From Phallusia fumigata (taxonomy: Eukaryota; Chordata; Ascidiacea; Phlebobranchia; Ascidiidae): a stretch of DNA of 64,000 bases. Within the stretch, counting starts at the first letter, position 1. Every line of letters begins with the position of its first letter. Positions 46,101-57,749 of the stretch are shown here, piece after piece. The translations under genes were made by a program, and so were the position numbers. The stretch spans positions 189,625 through 253,624 of the forward strand of contig QXVZ01023286.1 in assembly GCA_008931825.1 (NCBI GenBank), read 5' to 3'. The notes under the pieces are model-generated. The model saw only the letters and a list, made by a program, of their open reading frames with translations. It was not told the DNA's origin and made no database searches.

Positions 46101-47507
46101 CCCTAGAGTTGAATATAAAATTGTGTTTATAATCAGCCTTGCAATAATGCACATTCAAACAGTTTAATTCACTACCTCGACTTAAAGTCGACACAGTTTG
46201 CGATACTCAGGGCGTGACTGTGGAAAGGACTAAGCAAACGTATATGGGCTTAACAACGCTTGGTTTAACGGTAGCCTATAAGCAGATACTTTACAAAATC
46301 GTTTGTCACTGGGTGACACAATACAACTTAGACCAGTATGGGTTTTGATGGGACCTGCAATGAATGCAATAGTTGTCCGTAGGGTTGCCAACCGTCCTTT
46401 ATTTCAAAGGACAACCCTTTATTTAGCTCTATTTGTCCTTGTCCTTTATTGAGATTTGAAATACCACTATTTGTCCTTTATTTTAAAATCGTTTTGACTT
46501 GTTAAATTTTGCAATAGTTGAATGAATGAATGCAATAGTTGTTCGTCTACCTGCTTTATTTAGATATCACCGAAATAGTAGACTATTAAGATGTACAACA
46601 TAGGTATATTTTGCTTAAGTGATCGGTATCTGTTGACAACAGCGCAAGCAACAAAGTGTAATTAGCAGAAAAATACAAACCATTTTTTCGTTTTTTTTGC
46701 CCCTATTATGAACACTACTCGCAACACAACTTTTAATCTATTTGCATGGTGGTGGCCTGCCTAAAAACCGATGGAGTGTTTTCAAAGAACCCGCAAGCAT
46801 TCGCTTTAAATGTAATAACAGTTTGGTTTTACATTTTAGGAAACACAGCAATTCTAGCAAATTTGCTGATTAATCGTGTGTTGAAAACAGATACGAAGCC
46901 AACATTATCTGCCCCAAGATGACAGACAACATCATCTTCGCGGAAAACGTTGTTCGAACCGGGGAGCTCAAAGACCAATACATGCGAATTAGACACGAAG
47001 ACTTTGCGATGAAACCAATAGAGGTTACGCAGGTAACATAAAGAAGCCCAAAAACTCGAATTATAAAGTAATTAAACTTACTAAACGATCCGAGTCGAGC
47101 CTTTACAGCTTTACAAGTATGTTATCGAATCTGAAAGAATCGAATTTCAATCAATGATAAACCCTTTCGATTTGAAGCACTGGTTTGGGAAGTGTACGTT
47201 ACATTATTTTGTTCTCCACATACAGGCCGTATATGATTTCATTGGAATCAACATGAACCCTACCATCAAAACTTGGCTCAAAGAGGCCACGTCGGCAAAA
47301 AACGACAATCAACTTTCAGTGAAGCAATCGCAAGGGACAAAACGCAACTCTGCAGCAGTTGTGACAAACTGGAGAACGAGTTTAAGTTATGAAGAGGTAC
47401 AGGAGGTACAGAAGATCTGTTCGGAGGCTTTGAACATGCTCGGGTACCATAAGTTCGGGTCCAAAAAGGAGATGAAGGACATTGAATCCAATCCTCATTT
47501 CAAATGA
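43101..47507 (+). CDS. Carbohydrate sulfotransferase, copy A (CHST1/3-like), five exons
   Basis: Predicted Golgi enzyme that transfers sulfate from PAPS to a sugar on glycans. Exons are 43101-43507, 44390-44561, 45129-45280, 46891-47032 and 47226-47507; total 1155 bp, 384 residues. It has a short basic N-terminus, a signal anchor at about 11-31 (type II), the 5'-phosphosulfate loop QMRSGSSVLG at 64-73 and the 3'-phosphate motif HLVRDPRATINSR at 218-230. Exon 4 gives CPKMTDNIIF and YMRIRHEDFA; exon 5 gives TKRNSAAVVTNWRTSLSYEE, a typical C-terminal family motif. The exon 4 acceptor (AAAACAG at 46890) is pyrimidine-poor. A better-looking AG at 46839 would bring an in-frame stop in both A and B. 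The acceptor sugar cannot be told from sequence. Confidence 0.88.
43975..44200 (+). promoter_or_regulatory. Relic of a class II tetraspan promoter inside CHST-A intron 1
   Basis: CACGCATAGAGCTG, then ATGCGTGGTTGATTACACAA, AACTCCTGCGC, GACGCAC and ATCAGGCACGACTTTATAAT follow the order of the 5' flank of T5 and T6. The tetraspan exon 1 that should follow is absent. Counterparts lie in copy B (about 53330-53560) and copy C (about 63355-63490). Confidence 0.6.
46377..46524. mobile_element. Retroposon-like insertion specific to unit A
   Basis: This 148-bp segment (AGGGTTGCCAACCGTCC...) is absent from unit B, where the site occurs once (GCAATAGTTGTTCG near 55900). It is flanked by an 18-bp direct repeat, AATGAATGCAATAGTTGT (46359-46376 and 46525-46542). 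Long target duplications and a short GAAT-repeat tail point to LINE-type retroposition (SINE or LINE fragment). The family is not recognised. Confidence 0.6.
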
Positions 47508-47706
47508 AACACGAGAAAATTGGTGAAGTTTTTGCGATCTTGCGTTGAATCTAATGATGTAAAGAAAAAACGATTGTGGTGTGTAGCGTTATATGTAAAT
47601 TGCGCTTATTGTTGTGTGCAAGGTTGTACATTTACACAATCCCATGACCTGTCATGGCACAATTAGCAACCAGGCTGGACTTGTAGTTGGATTTAATACC
47701 TTAAGC

Positions 47707-47924
47707 CAATGATTTCCAAACTTTTTGATGCTGTCCCCACTTTTATTTATTTTGGAACTTTTCATTTTTTCCCCTCCCTTACTATACAAGCCTTGATATA
47801 AAGTAATATCAAGGTTTGGAACCACCGGTCTGCCTAAAAACAAATACTACATTTATTGTGAACAACTTATCGTGAAAAAATGACCCTCCTTAACTGATAA
47901 AATTTCTCCCTGGAGGAACCTCTG
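47707..47924. mobile_element. hAT MITE downstream of CHST-A
   Basis: The left end is CAATGATTTCCAAAC and the right end is GGAGGAACCTCTG. The 8-bp flanks are CCTTAAGC (47699-47706) and CCTTAGGC (47925-47932), one mismatch. It is 218 bp and non-coding. The allied copy in unit B has a perfect duplication, so insertion came before the unit duplicated. Confidence 0.82.
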
Positions 47925-48326
47925 CCTTAGGCCCTGTGTTTAGATTCTGTTTCACACCTTTTTAATTTAAACGTTTAACTCTACTAAACTTTTCTATTTG
48001 TTTAATTGTGGGTAATTTGTGGTCATGATTCAATGATGCGTACCAGGATCGATTTTTTATTAGTTAGGGTGTGGCGCGGTCCTCCTCCCCAATGTCGTTT
48101 TTCTAGCGTTTCACACGAGACGGCCACGAGTTATGTCAAGCAACGCTTTTACATCGTTTTGCAGTGCAGTTATATGGTAACGGTGCAAGATAGCTTCTGT
48201 TTACCTAAATATTAGGGTTCTGCAGTCTGCAGTCAGTCAGTGCCAATGCTGTGTGTCACGCTCAGTAGTTGTGGCACGTTGTGCTGTGAACTGAAACAGC
48301 TAATTGCTACTGTTCGGTTGATTCTA

Positions 48327-48659
48327 ATTGGGTAACCAAATTCTGCGGCAGTGAGGCACTGTTGCGTCTGCTGTTGTTGCGTCTGAAGTTTGCATTTTTC
48401 GTCAGCGACCTGTATGACGTCATAGCTTTGTGTTGAGCCTTATAAGGGTGTATGCACTTGTTTACTGCAACTTGGTGTGGGAACGCATTTCCCTGGTAAA
48501 TGCTGTGTATCGATGAACCTTGTGCCCAGTTGTGTAGTAAATGTAAGGGTATTTTGTAGGTCAGTAGTTTTAGCATGCTAATGGTGTGTATCGTTGGGTA
48601 TGTTTATATCTGTGTTTGTAACTCGACTAAACTCTGTATTTTGTCTTGTTTCTATTTGA
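48327..48659 (+). promoter_or_regulatory. Perfectly conserved 333-bp tract, promoter-like
   Basis: These 333 bases are identical to 58359-58691 in unit B, while sequence on both sides differs by substitutions and indels. They contain a palindromic CRE, TGACGTCA (48415-48422), and a consensus CArG box, CCTTATAAGG (48438-48447). The tract ends exactly in the spliced-leader-like 16-mer at 48649-48664. Either recent gene conversion or constraint could explain the identity. Confidence 0.55.
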
Positions 48660-48664
48660 ATAAG
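48649..48664 (+). ncRNA. Spliced-leader-like 16-mer followed by a GT donor
   Basis: TTTCTATTTGAATAAG followed at once by GTAAAT matches, from memory, the Ciona 16-base spliced leader ATTCTATTTGAATAAG with only the first base different. The position right before a splice donor is where an SL RNA gene would have it. The unit B copy (58681-58696, TTTCTATTTGAGTATG then GTAAAT) has two further changes. No Sm-type site (A-U-rich run) is obvious in the next 30 bases, so this may be a dispersed SL pseudogene or chance. Confidence 0.35.
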
Positions 48665-48898
48665 GTAAATCTGGTGTGGGAGCGCTGACGCGGAAATCTG
48701 TTCTGTTCCGACCTGTTCTGTTTGCCTTGTGCTTTCTATGTTTTGCTTTCACCCTGTTCTTAGGACTTCCATCGCCGCTTGCCCGTGCTTATCGAATTTG
48801 AACACAGATTACATGTTCTCTCACACCTTTTGGCATAAACCGTATTTGACCGGATCGGCTTTAGACAATTGCAACCAGCAGATCTGCAATAACACGAG
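48665..48898 (+). pseudogene. Broken hydrophobic exon (unit A copy)
   Basis: This is homologous to the open exon at 58678-58931 in unit B. Here the frame shifts by one base after the hydrophobic stretch (CCATCGCCGCTTGCCCGTGC against CTGTCGCTGCATTGCCTGTGC). It ends at a conserved donor, AACACGAG then GTAACA. It sits 0.53 kb before the tetraspan exon-4 relic. It may derive from an exon 1 of a divergent family member, but the match is weak. Confidence 0.35.
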
Positions 48899-49076
48899 GT
48901 AACAATACGTCGCTAGTCGAACGCAGTGTTGCCAACTGGTATACATTTAGGCAAAAATTGAAAAAATTATAAGTTTTCAAACCAGCAGGTAAAAATTTGA
49001 ATTGTTTTTGTACAACATTGTTTTACAGCTTTTTTCACAGCAAAAATGACGACTCTGGGTCACAAATCCTGGAAAG

Positions 49077-49150
49077 CAGCGGTTCTCAAAGTGGGTTACC
49101 TAGAGGTCCGGGAAGCGATTTTAGGGGACCGCGAAACGTATTTAGTCTCT
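49077..49150. mobile_element. hAT-like terminal fragment (also at 59093-59165)
   Basis: CAGCGGTTCTCAAAGTGGG resembles the terminal repeat of many hAT elements and begins in the same place in units A and B. No matching right end was found nearby, so the extent is uncertain. Confidence 0.4.
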
Positions 49151-49432
49151 CTTAGTCGATGCTCTATCGCGTGACTACTGGTATATTTCGGATTTGCGTT
49201 TCATGTGCACCGTTGGTTTGCGGCACCAACGCGCAATACTGCTTTGTGACATCACAAGTAACGAGACGCGATTCTGTGTATCTTGTAGTACAATTTACCT
49301 TCCAGATTCAAGCTTGTAAACTAAATTGAACCGTTTTTTGAGCAAATATTGCACCATTTTGCTTATCGCCGAAAGTGGCCGCTACAGTTAAATCAAATCT
49401 GTCCGCATAAAATAGCGAACTTTATTTTAAAG

Positions 49433-49515
49433 GTATGTCAAGTGTTGCTTCAGCTGTCATCACTTGGTTTTCATCCGAAGACTTAGAAGGAGCATCCGTG
49501 GGAGCCAACTATTAG
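49433..49515 (+). pseudogene. Tetraspan exon-4 relic in unit A
   Basis: After an AAAG acceptor, the frame reads GMSSVASAVITWFSSEDLEG, then ASVGANY and a stop. This matches the start of exon 4 in T2 and T8 (GVSSVAVAAMTGF, then DLEGG and GTNFY). TM4 is lost at the stop. The unit B copy (59448-59530) has the same protein and stop. Its position corresponds to T8 exon 4 relative to the next sulfotransferase. Confidence 0.75.
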
Positions 49516-50177
49516 GTTTTTAATTGACTTGGTAGCTGGATCGTACGATTCCCGGTTTTGAAAAACAAAGTTAATTTTTAAACCCAAGACAAAATTTTTT
49601 AAACTTTGATCAAATACGACTTTCAGCATATAGGAGCATACAATATCATTATTGTTGTGTATTTGGATTTGTATAAAGTGTAAATTTTAATGTTTTTGTC
49701 AGTTTAATTAGGCCTATTTTATGTACAGTTTAATTAGGCCTAGTTCGTACCCCAAAAAACTATATGTCGACATAGGGAGTTAATACGGACATAGAATTGC
49801 AAGAAACAAAAACGTATTTAAGTCGTTTTATGACTTAATAGGCTTTTGTATTTAACGCAGACTTGTATTATTACAACTACAAATAAAATAGAGATACACA
49901 ATTTTACCCTTGGCAATTTTTACCGCACAAATATGCTTTTGTCTTTGTACACTACGCTGTGGCGCGATCCTATTTTAACACTATTGCTGGATGTCTTGGA
50001 GCAGTAAAAGAATCAGCGACGCTTAAACACGAAAAAGATACGATCTTACCGCAAAATATCAGCCAATCAAAACTGTGATAGCATTAAACATACTTCCACA
50101 AACCTTAGCCGTTAAAAACGTATTGTTTTGTAAGATGTCTATGCGCCAACACTAGGTGGTACAAAGCGCTCTTCTAA

Positions 50178-50178
50178 N
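50178..50178. other. Contig join hiding missing sequence
   Basis: Before the N the sequence matches unit A up to the GTACAAAGC stretch near 40700. After it, the match resumes at ATAGGGATGGATTTCAACAG (40864). About 150 bp present at 40707-40863 and at 60150-60329 are therefore missing here; the single N is not a one-base gap. Confidence 0.85.
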
Positions 50179-52500
50179 ATAGGGATGGATTTCAACAGTG
50201 TGTCGTTGCTTTACCTTTAGATACATTTCAAAATATTGGCGTTTTTATAAGGTAGAATTTAAGGGGGGTTTTACGTGTACGACTTGTACCATAGTTGCCT
50301 TGCAAGTCTCCTGTTAAAAAACTATTAAAACAATCTCTCCCGGTTGTCACTAGGGATTAAGACAAGTTCAAAATAAGATAATCGTAATTTAATCAACTTT
50401 TTTAAGGTTTACTGCACAACACTGGTTGGATAACTGGGTTGGGACGTGCAAATTGTGCATACTAATACTAATGCAATTTGTGCCTACTAATACTACTGCA
50501 AATTGTGCATACTAATACTAATGCAATTTGTGCATAGAAAACTAGCATCGACGGTCTACGTTTAAAAGACCAACCTCGCAATTTGCACATAGTTTCCCAA
50601 GATTGTAGTAAATATTTAGGCATGGGCTAAGTACAGGTTTATTAGGACCTAATTTAAAACTATAGACAGAAATTGCTTGCTGTCACTGTCAAGTAACTTT
50701 GACCTTGCACGGTTGTATTTTTAATTTAGTTGAACCGGACAAAACCATCTAATAAAGGGGGCCAGAGAGACCATGGTGGTTACTTAAGCTGAAAAATCTC
50801 GTACCCTGAGTTAGTGCTTGAATAGGTTGTTGTAATGTGATAAATTTACATCGATTAGCCTTTGTAACCATGGACTACGCAAGTTACTGTTACAAGCAAC
50901 CTTCGTACAGTGAACAGTGATGTATTCTTAAATGTCCAAAAAGTACAAACAATGGAGAGTATTTTCCAAGCTGAGGCTCTCACCAGGGCAAGGATTATGT
51001 TTATCAGTCTGTTGTGTTGGTCTACGCGCACAAAATTACTCGCTTGAAGCGGGTTATCGAGCGTGCTTGGTGCTGTCAACCGCAAATTTGATGTTTAAAA
51101 AATCCGAAATTCGTCCGAAATAAATTTGTAGAGCGAACGAAGCGATGCAGGCCAGCGCTTTTGTTTACAGAAAACGTTTTGCAAACGACGTATACAAACT
51201 ATTGTTAATGTATAACGCGACGCAAACAATGCGGTAACATTCACCGAAAGCCAATGTCAAGTAGTCCTTGATTAAGGCCTTCAGCCTCAATACGTTTACC
51301 ACCATGTTGGGCCTGTATTTATACGCTCGTTACCTTAAGGAGAAGCGAAACTTGATAGCTAACGCTCGATTTATGGGTGATTTTCTTTTACCCAACTGAC
51401 AATCCCAATTAACAAAATAATGTGATGATATGACCCTCAGACTGTTTTAGCAACATTTCGCAACGATAAAAGTAAACCGCGGGAACATTTTAAAAACGTT
51501 CTGAGTGTTCCTGCATGTAATATCATTTTTTTAAACGTTTAGGCATGCCCAGTTTCAAACTTCACTACATACCATACACATTCAAATGTTGGCAGTTTTT
51601 TAAAGCAGTAAAAAGGGTCAAAGGCTTTTGAAACCTGAAGTGGCACACTGTTTATCCGCAACAATTTCAAGCAGACTAGGTTCCCGTATATGTATACACA
51701 TCACGTTTAATACGTTTACATCCTATCAGCGTTTACCCTCACATTAAGGCTTGTTACATGCCTGTCTTAGTTGTCGCAGTGCAAAACAGGACGATGCTGT
51801 AATCCCACAGGGTCTAAAAAGGGTACAAAAACATCTTGGGCCTCAAGCAGACACGTTCGTATCAATACCAGTCAACAATTGAGGGGTCAATGAAAAAGTC
51901 AGTTTGGCTGCAGTTAAACTTCAACTGTTTCTGTGAACTCGGACGAAAATGTTTTTTAAGCATTTAAAGCCAATATGAAATTAGTTACATTCAAAACCAA
52001 TGTTGAACTATTTACATAATTGGTTGCAGTTATGCAATATTTCCGACGGTATTGTGTGGCGTTTGATGCGGAGATTTGAGTCAACTTGTTCCGCAAAGGT
52101 TTCCATTGTTTTTCGTTGAAACATCTCGATTGCATTAGCATTTGTCCTTAAGCCAATGATTTGAATCTGTAGAGAAGCGGATGTAGTTGTAATTGATAAA
52201 GTTTGTAGTCAAGTAGAAAACATGGATAGTAAATGTTTTTTTTCCAAGACCGTTGCTGCCAAGCGTAGTAATGACATATAGTATCTGCTTTTCCAGCAAA
52301 TCACTGCAACCAACCTTTCGACGCCCTTATAGGTATTTAGGGTAAATATTTGAGGAATTGGAATGTTGCTGTGGTCGCTGTAAGCTAGAATGTAGAAATT
52401 GAAAGGCTCTACACATGTGGTAATACTGGAATCCTGAAAAACCATTCAGTGGATAACGCAACCGTTTTCTGACCCACTAGCAACCCACGAAGGATACGTT

Positions 52501-52526
52501 ACTTCCTACATAGGAAATCAACACCC
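52501..52526 (+). promoter_or_regulatory. Conserved ETS-like pair upstream of CHST-B
   Basis: ACTTCCTACATAGGAAATC lies at the same 26-bp distance from the ATG as in copies A and C. The second GGAA core is kept although the base before it changed. Confidence 0.5.
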
Positions 52527-55500
52527 ATGGCCGAGAGAAAACATATACGTAGATTTACCGCCTTCGCTTTGCTGTTAACGACAATAACTTTGCTGTCATC
52601 CGCTTGTTACCACCTCACCCTGTCATCCCACAAGGCTCACAACTTTGATTCCAAACAGGCGGCACTGCTGACGCCGCACCACCGAGGCCGCACGGACGCT
52701 GTGATCCTGCTCACCCAAAAACGTTCTGGCTCCAGCGTTTTAGGGGAGATTTTCAACCAACGTACCGACGTGACGTATTTTTACGAACCTCTCATACCGT
52801 TTTCGGAGACGAAGTGCGAAGAGCTGCTGGATGATCGACTTAAGGTTTTAAGCAAGATCGTCAACTGTCGGTTTAATTTGGAGGAGCATTATGCGCGAGG
52901 GTTTAACGCCACCAAATGCGCTGACAAATATGCTCAGTGAGTTTTGACGAATTAGGATTTTGTTTGTTAAACACATGTTGGCCTCACATTTAAACCTGAC
53001 AGGCTTAATTTGCAGTTTTTAGGCACGATTAGGTTTTTTCACCATGGTTTGCGGTTTTTGATGACCTTTTAACCTTAAATGTTATAAGGCGCCAATTTTT
53101 GTTGGAAACCTTCCATAACCAAATCCACCCACCATTTTACGCCATCATTTAACGTTTTATCGTTGCGCAGCTATTTCCGGCCTGGTGATTGATTTAGTGC
53201 TATTGTGACGCTATGTTTTCTTTCACCAAGCGAAAAAAATCAATTCTACTCCTATACGCTTATGTGGGAACAGCTAATTCTATGTTAGTAGATAAACCCA
53301 CACTATGTTTGACTAATGGAGCTTTTTCCCCACGCATAGAGCTGCTGTGTATCACCATGCTATCACATACGTAGCAGCCTAAAGCACATAGAAATAAATG
53401 CGTGGTTGATTACACAAAAAACTCATGCGCGGTGACGCATACGTTCCAGTTTTTAATCAGACACGGCTTTATAATAGGAAATGATCGAACGGAGCTGCAA
53501 TGAGACAGATAGCTGGACGACGGACCCTAACGAGCATGACGCATTCAGGCCTAGTTCAAACCACCTATAATAAAAATAAAATTCACAAACAAATATACAC
53601 GAGGTTTCTTTTCCTTGACAGCTGAACTGTTAAGTACCTTCACAAAAATTAGTATTTTTGAGATAGTGTTTGAGTTTTCTAAATATGTTGCAAAACGCCG
53701 ATGTGCTTTGTCAAATTCTTTCCATCACACTGTCTAACATTTTATTTCTGAATAGATGCATGACAACCAAGATCTGTTTCACGAAGGGCACCAAAAACAG
53801 TCGCTTTATGTCCAGGGACACTGATCTCTGCAAGTTGGACAAGCACAACATGCAGCAATGCCCCAAAGCAATGGACCTTGAAGAGTTATCAAAGTACTGT
53901 CGAAATAGCCTGATACGAGCTATGAAGGTGGGAGAAAGCAACCAAGTTCATTGTCACTGTTTCGCGTGTCGATGTGTGGTTTAAACTGTGTTTGTGTCGG
54001 TGTCGTTTGTAATGGACCTTTATTTAAGTCACCTTTTGTAATGGACCTTTAGTTGAGGTTTAAAGTTCGTTTGTGTGGGTATCTTTGGTCATGGATATTT
54101 AGTTAGGTCACTTTCACCTTGGCTTGTTTTTGCGATTTTGGTTTTCAGAGCTTGGATTTAGTTTAACTAAGTAAGTGTATTCGACCAGCTCAAAGGCTGT
54201 AAAAGATTTTGTTAATAGGGTTGAAAGGATCAAATTGAACCACTTTCTTACCAAGCATGCATTTGACCACCTGTGTAAATGGGTAATGGGGAACATTTTA
54301 TGTGTCCGTTTTAGAGGTACGTCCAATTGGACACAAACCTAAAACATAGTTACGCACCAAAACCGTTCGGAGGTCTAATATCCGCTTACCTAATCACGCT
54401 ACAGATTAAAAACTAATCAGTAAAATGGATTTCTGTGGTTTGCCTAAGTTTGAAGTTCAGTTCAGTTCAGTTCAGTTTATTTTGTTTCGCGATGAAAAGA
54501 AAAAACTACCAGCTTTCACATAACAAAGTACTCTTGAAACTGATAACCCTGAGCATTTCAGGTGATTTACTTCTGCAAATTGGAGTGGCTGGGCCCACTG
54601 TTATCGAGACAAACACCTAACGTCAAAGTTGTACATCTTGTTCGGGATCCACGAGCCACTATCAACTCGAGAGTGCGGTCCAACAAGTCGAAAAACCGAA
54701 TTCCAGATGTCAGGTTAGGACAGAAATTTTTTTGTTTGCACAACAGCTTAATATGCCTTGTGGGCGGCCACGGACAAAGAAAGCACACAAAAGGCGCAGA
54801 TAAAGTATGCCAATCATCAGTTGAAAATAGTACATATTTAACCACAGCATCAGTAGTTTGAAACACGTTTGCGATGACGATTCGTTGGAAAAGCCCTATT
54901 TAGCACGTGTACATTGCAGATCCCATCCTGCCGATTCTGTAGTTCGGTGCAATTTAACCATTACAACACTGTTCTTACTTTGGCTCAGTTTTATTTGCAC
55001 AACCAACCAGACTTAAAACAGCCGAAAACGCAATTGAAATACCATGTTTAATCAATGCGCAATTTCTGATCAAATGTGGTTGGATATGCAGACGATATAT
55101 TTATAAATTAAAAGGCCTTGTCTTGAATAAATACGAAAGGGTTAAATTGTTAGTGCAGGCATAAGCGAGCATGAGAAAATCTCGAAAAATTTCAGACCAA
55201 AGGGATAAATTGATACGTGATTCTATTTCGCACCGTTACCTCTTCAGGTTCATTGTCAGTTCCTGGGTCGGCAATAAACTTCTTGACCTGGAGTAAAATA
55301 GGCCCTCCTATTTTTTGCATTCGATTAGACTCCTATCAAATTTCATGTCGGGTCGCGTTTATTTACATTGTCGAACCCACTAATTGGTAACGGGGCAACT
55401 GCAAAAATCGTTAAATGCAAATTTTACCTTACAAAAGTAAATTCAAACCTATACAAAACATAGCCAACTGTTTAAACTGTATATTGCTAATCTTATTTAG

Positions 55501-57547
55501 AATCAGTTTCATTTTTGAAACATAGTCGATTTAACGCGGTATCCATCATGGTGTACCTTATAGGCATTGTGCTTGTCAGTTTAAAAAAAATCGTCATTTA
55601 CAGGCCATTTAACAAAATAGGGCATTCACTACTTTAAAAACACCCCTAGAGTTGAATATAAAATTGTGTTTATAATCAGCCTTGCAATAATGCACATTCA
55701 AACAGTTTAATTCACTACCTCGACTTAAAGTCGACACAGTTTGCGATACTCAGGGCCTGACTGTGGAAAGGACTAAGCAAACGTTTGGGCTTAACAACGC
55801 TTGGTTTAACAGTATAAGCAGATACTTTACAAAATCGTTTGTCACTGGGTGGCACAATACAACTTAGACCAGTATTGGTTTTGATGGGACCTGCAATGAA
55901 CGCAATAGTTGTTCGGCTACCTGCTTTATTTAGATATCACCGAAATAGTAGACTATTAAGATGTACAACAAGGTATATTTTGCTTCAGTGATCGGTATCT
56001 GATGACAACAGGTCTAGCAACAAAGTGTGATTAGCAGAAAAATAGAAACCATTTTTTCGTATTTTTTTGCCCCTATTATGAACACTACTTGCAATACAAA
56101 TCTATTTGCATGGTGGTGCGGCCTGCCTAACAACCGATGGAGTGTTTTCAAAGAACCCGCTCGCATTCCGTTAGTCCAGTTAGCTGTTATGTGCTTTCTT
56201 ACTCTGAAATAGCTGTCGAACACGTGTCTGCGTGATGATAATTAGGTTTGTTGGGGCCAGCTCTTTTTGCCAAAAGAAAGTTCTCTTGGCACACATTTTG
56301 TAGTTAACGGTTTACTTTTCAACTCTTTAGAAGTAAAAATACCAATTTGAATGTTTTTTACACAATGTTGCTGTCTATAGAAAAGGAAAATACGACAATA
56401 CAACTAATTTCATTTGCATCTTGTTTCATCATGCCACTAAAAAATCATTTTGAGGGAATTTAATAAAATCACACTCGTAAGACTTAACGCTCATATTAAC
56501 TCTTGTTTAGTAAAATATAAACCGTAATATTTTCTATTAAACAGCCTGCGAACGTAAAAGCATGCTGGGGCCTTTGAAATGACGGCTATGTTACAATCCT
56601 TTCGTGGTGAACAAGCCATGACTGCACCAAACTATTTACCTGTTCCGCTGCATTGACTTTGATTGAAACTGCAAGCCATTGAAACCGTAATGAAAATACC
56701 GGGCTGCACCAAAAACATCAGTAAAAGAAATTTTGACTTGATATGTACACTATATCAGTTCTTGTCGAAAAGCAACGCACGAATGTTTCCTGTTAAAATG
56801 TTAGTTATTTCGGTCGTTTATTTCTTGGGTGCTTTTAAAAGAATTCGCTTTAAATGTAATAACAGTTTTGTTTTACATTTTAGGAAACACAGCAATTCTA
56901 GCAAATTTGCTGACTAATCGTGTGTTGAAAACAGATTCCAAGCCAACATTATCTGCCCCAAGATGACAGACAACATCATCTTCGCGGAAAACGTTCTTCG
57001 AACCGGGGAGCTCAAAGACCAATACATGCGAATTAGACACGAAGACTTTGCGATGAATCCAGTAGAAGTGACACAGGTAACGTAGAGAAGCCAAAAAAAT
57101 TCAAATTATAAAGTAATTAAATTTACTAAACGATCCGAGTCGAGCCTTTACAGCTTTACAAGCATGTTATCGAATATGAAAGAATCGAATGATAAACCCT
57201 TTCGATTTGAAGCACTGGTTTGGGAAGTGTATAAAGCGTTACATTATTTTGTTCTCTACACACAGGCCGTATATGATTTCATTGGAATCAACATGAACCC
57301 TACCATCGAAACTTGGCTCAAAGAGGCCACGTCGACAAAAAACGACGATCAACTTTCAGTGAAGCAACCGCAAGGGACAAAACGCAATTCTGCAGCGGTT
57401 GTGTCAAACTGGAGAACGAGTTTAAGTTATGAAGAGGTACAGGAGGTACAGAAGATCTGTTCGGAGGCTTTGAACATGCTCGGGTACCACAAGTTCGGGT
57501 CCAAAAAGGAGATGAAGGACATTGAGTCCAATCCTCATTTCAAATGA
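52527..57547 (+). CDS. Carbohydrate sulfotransferase, copy B (CHST1/3-like), five exons
   Basis: Exons are 52527-52936, 53756-53927, 54562-54713, 56935-57076 and 57266-57547; total 1158 bp, 385 residues, with phases 2, 0, 2 and 0 as in copy A. It has a signal anchor near 11-31, the 5'-phosphosulfate loop QKRSGSSVLGEIFNQ, the 3'-phosphate motif HLVRDPRATINSR (about 219-231) and the C-terminal block RNSAAVVSNWRTSLSYEE. It differs from copy A mainly in the stem after the anchor (residues about 30-50), as expected for a spacer under weak constraint. Like A, it needs the pyrimidine-poor AAAACAG acceptor for exon 4. Intron 3 is the longest (about 2.2 kb). The substrate is unknown. Confidence 0.88.
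54457..54529 (-). mobile_element. Short insertion with (GTTCA)n end, unit B only
   Basis: Unit A reads TTTGAAGTACTCTTG continuously at this point of intron 2; unit B has 73 bp in between, flanked by AAGT. On the minus strand it ends AATAAACTGAACTGAACTGA, like the microsatellite-tailed 3' end of a 5'-truncated LINE. The family is not recognised. Confidence 0.45.
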
Positions 57548-57749
57548 AACACGAGAAAATTGGTGAAGTTTTTGCGATCTTGCGTTGAATCTAATCATGA
57601 TGTAAAGAAAAAACGATTGTGGTGTGTAGCGTTACATGTAAATTGCGCTTATTGTTTTGTGCAATGTTGTACATTTACACAATCCCATGACCTGTCATGG
57701 AACAATTAGTAACCAGGCTGGACTTGTAGTTGGATTTAATCCCTTAAGC

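Larger units (their letters stand above)
40440..50177. repeat. Tandem unit A of the sulfotransferase array
   Basis: About 9.7 kb; homologous to unit B at 50179-60329 and unit C from 60331. Offsets between A and B grow from about 9.3 to 10.05 kb through indels. The order in each unit is 5' flank with AATTTGTGCAT repeats, sulfotransferase gene, hAT MITE, SL-like promoter tract, and tetraspan exon-4 relic. The left boundary near 40440 is fuzzy. The clear match starts at the ACACTAGGTGGTACAAAGC stretch near 40690. Confidence 0.85.

Noticed and set aside
46839-46890. Upstream acceptor (ACATTTTAG) for CHST-A exon 4
   Set aside because: It looks stronger than the one chosen, but in the required phase it brings a TAA in both copies A and B. 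The AAAACAG acceptor at 46890 keeps the frame.
48307-48576. Minus-strand 89-codon open frame identical in units A and B
   Set aside because: Its identity simply follows from the 333-bp invariant tract. There is no codon-position pattern to test and no known domain.
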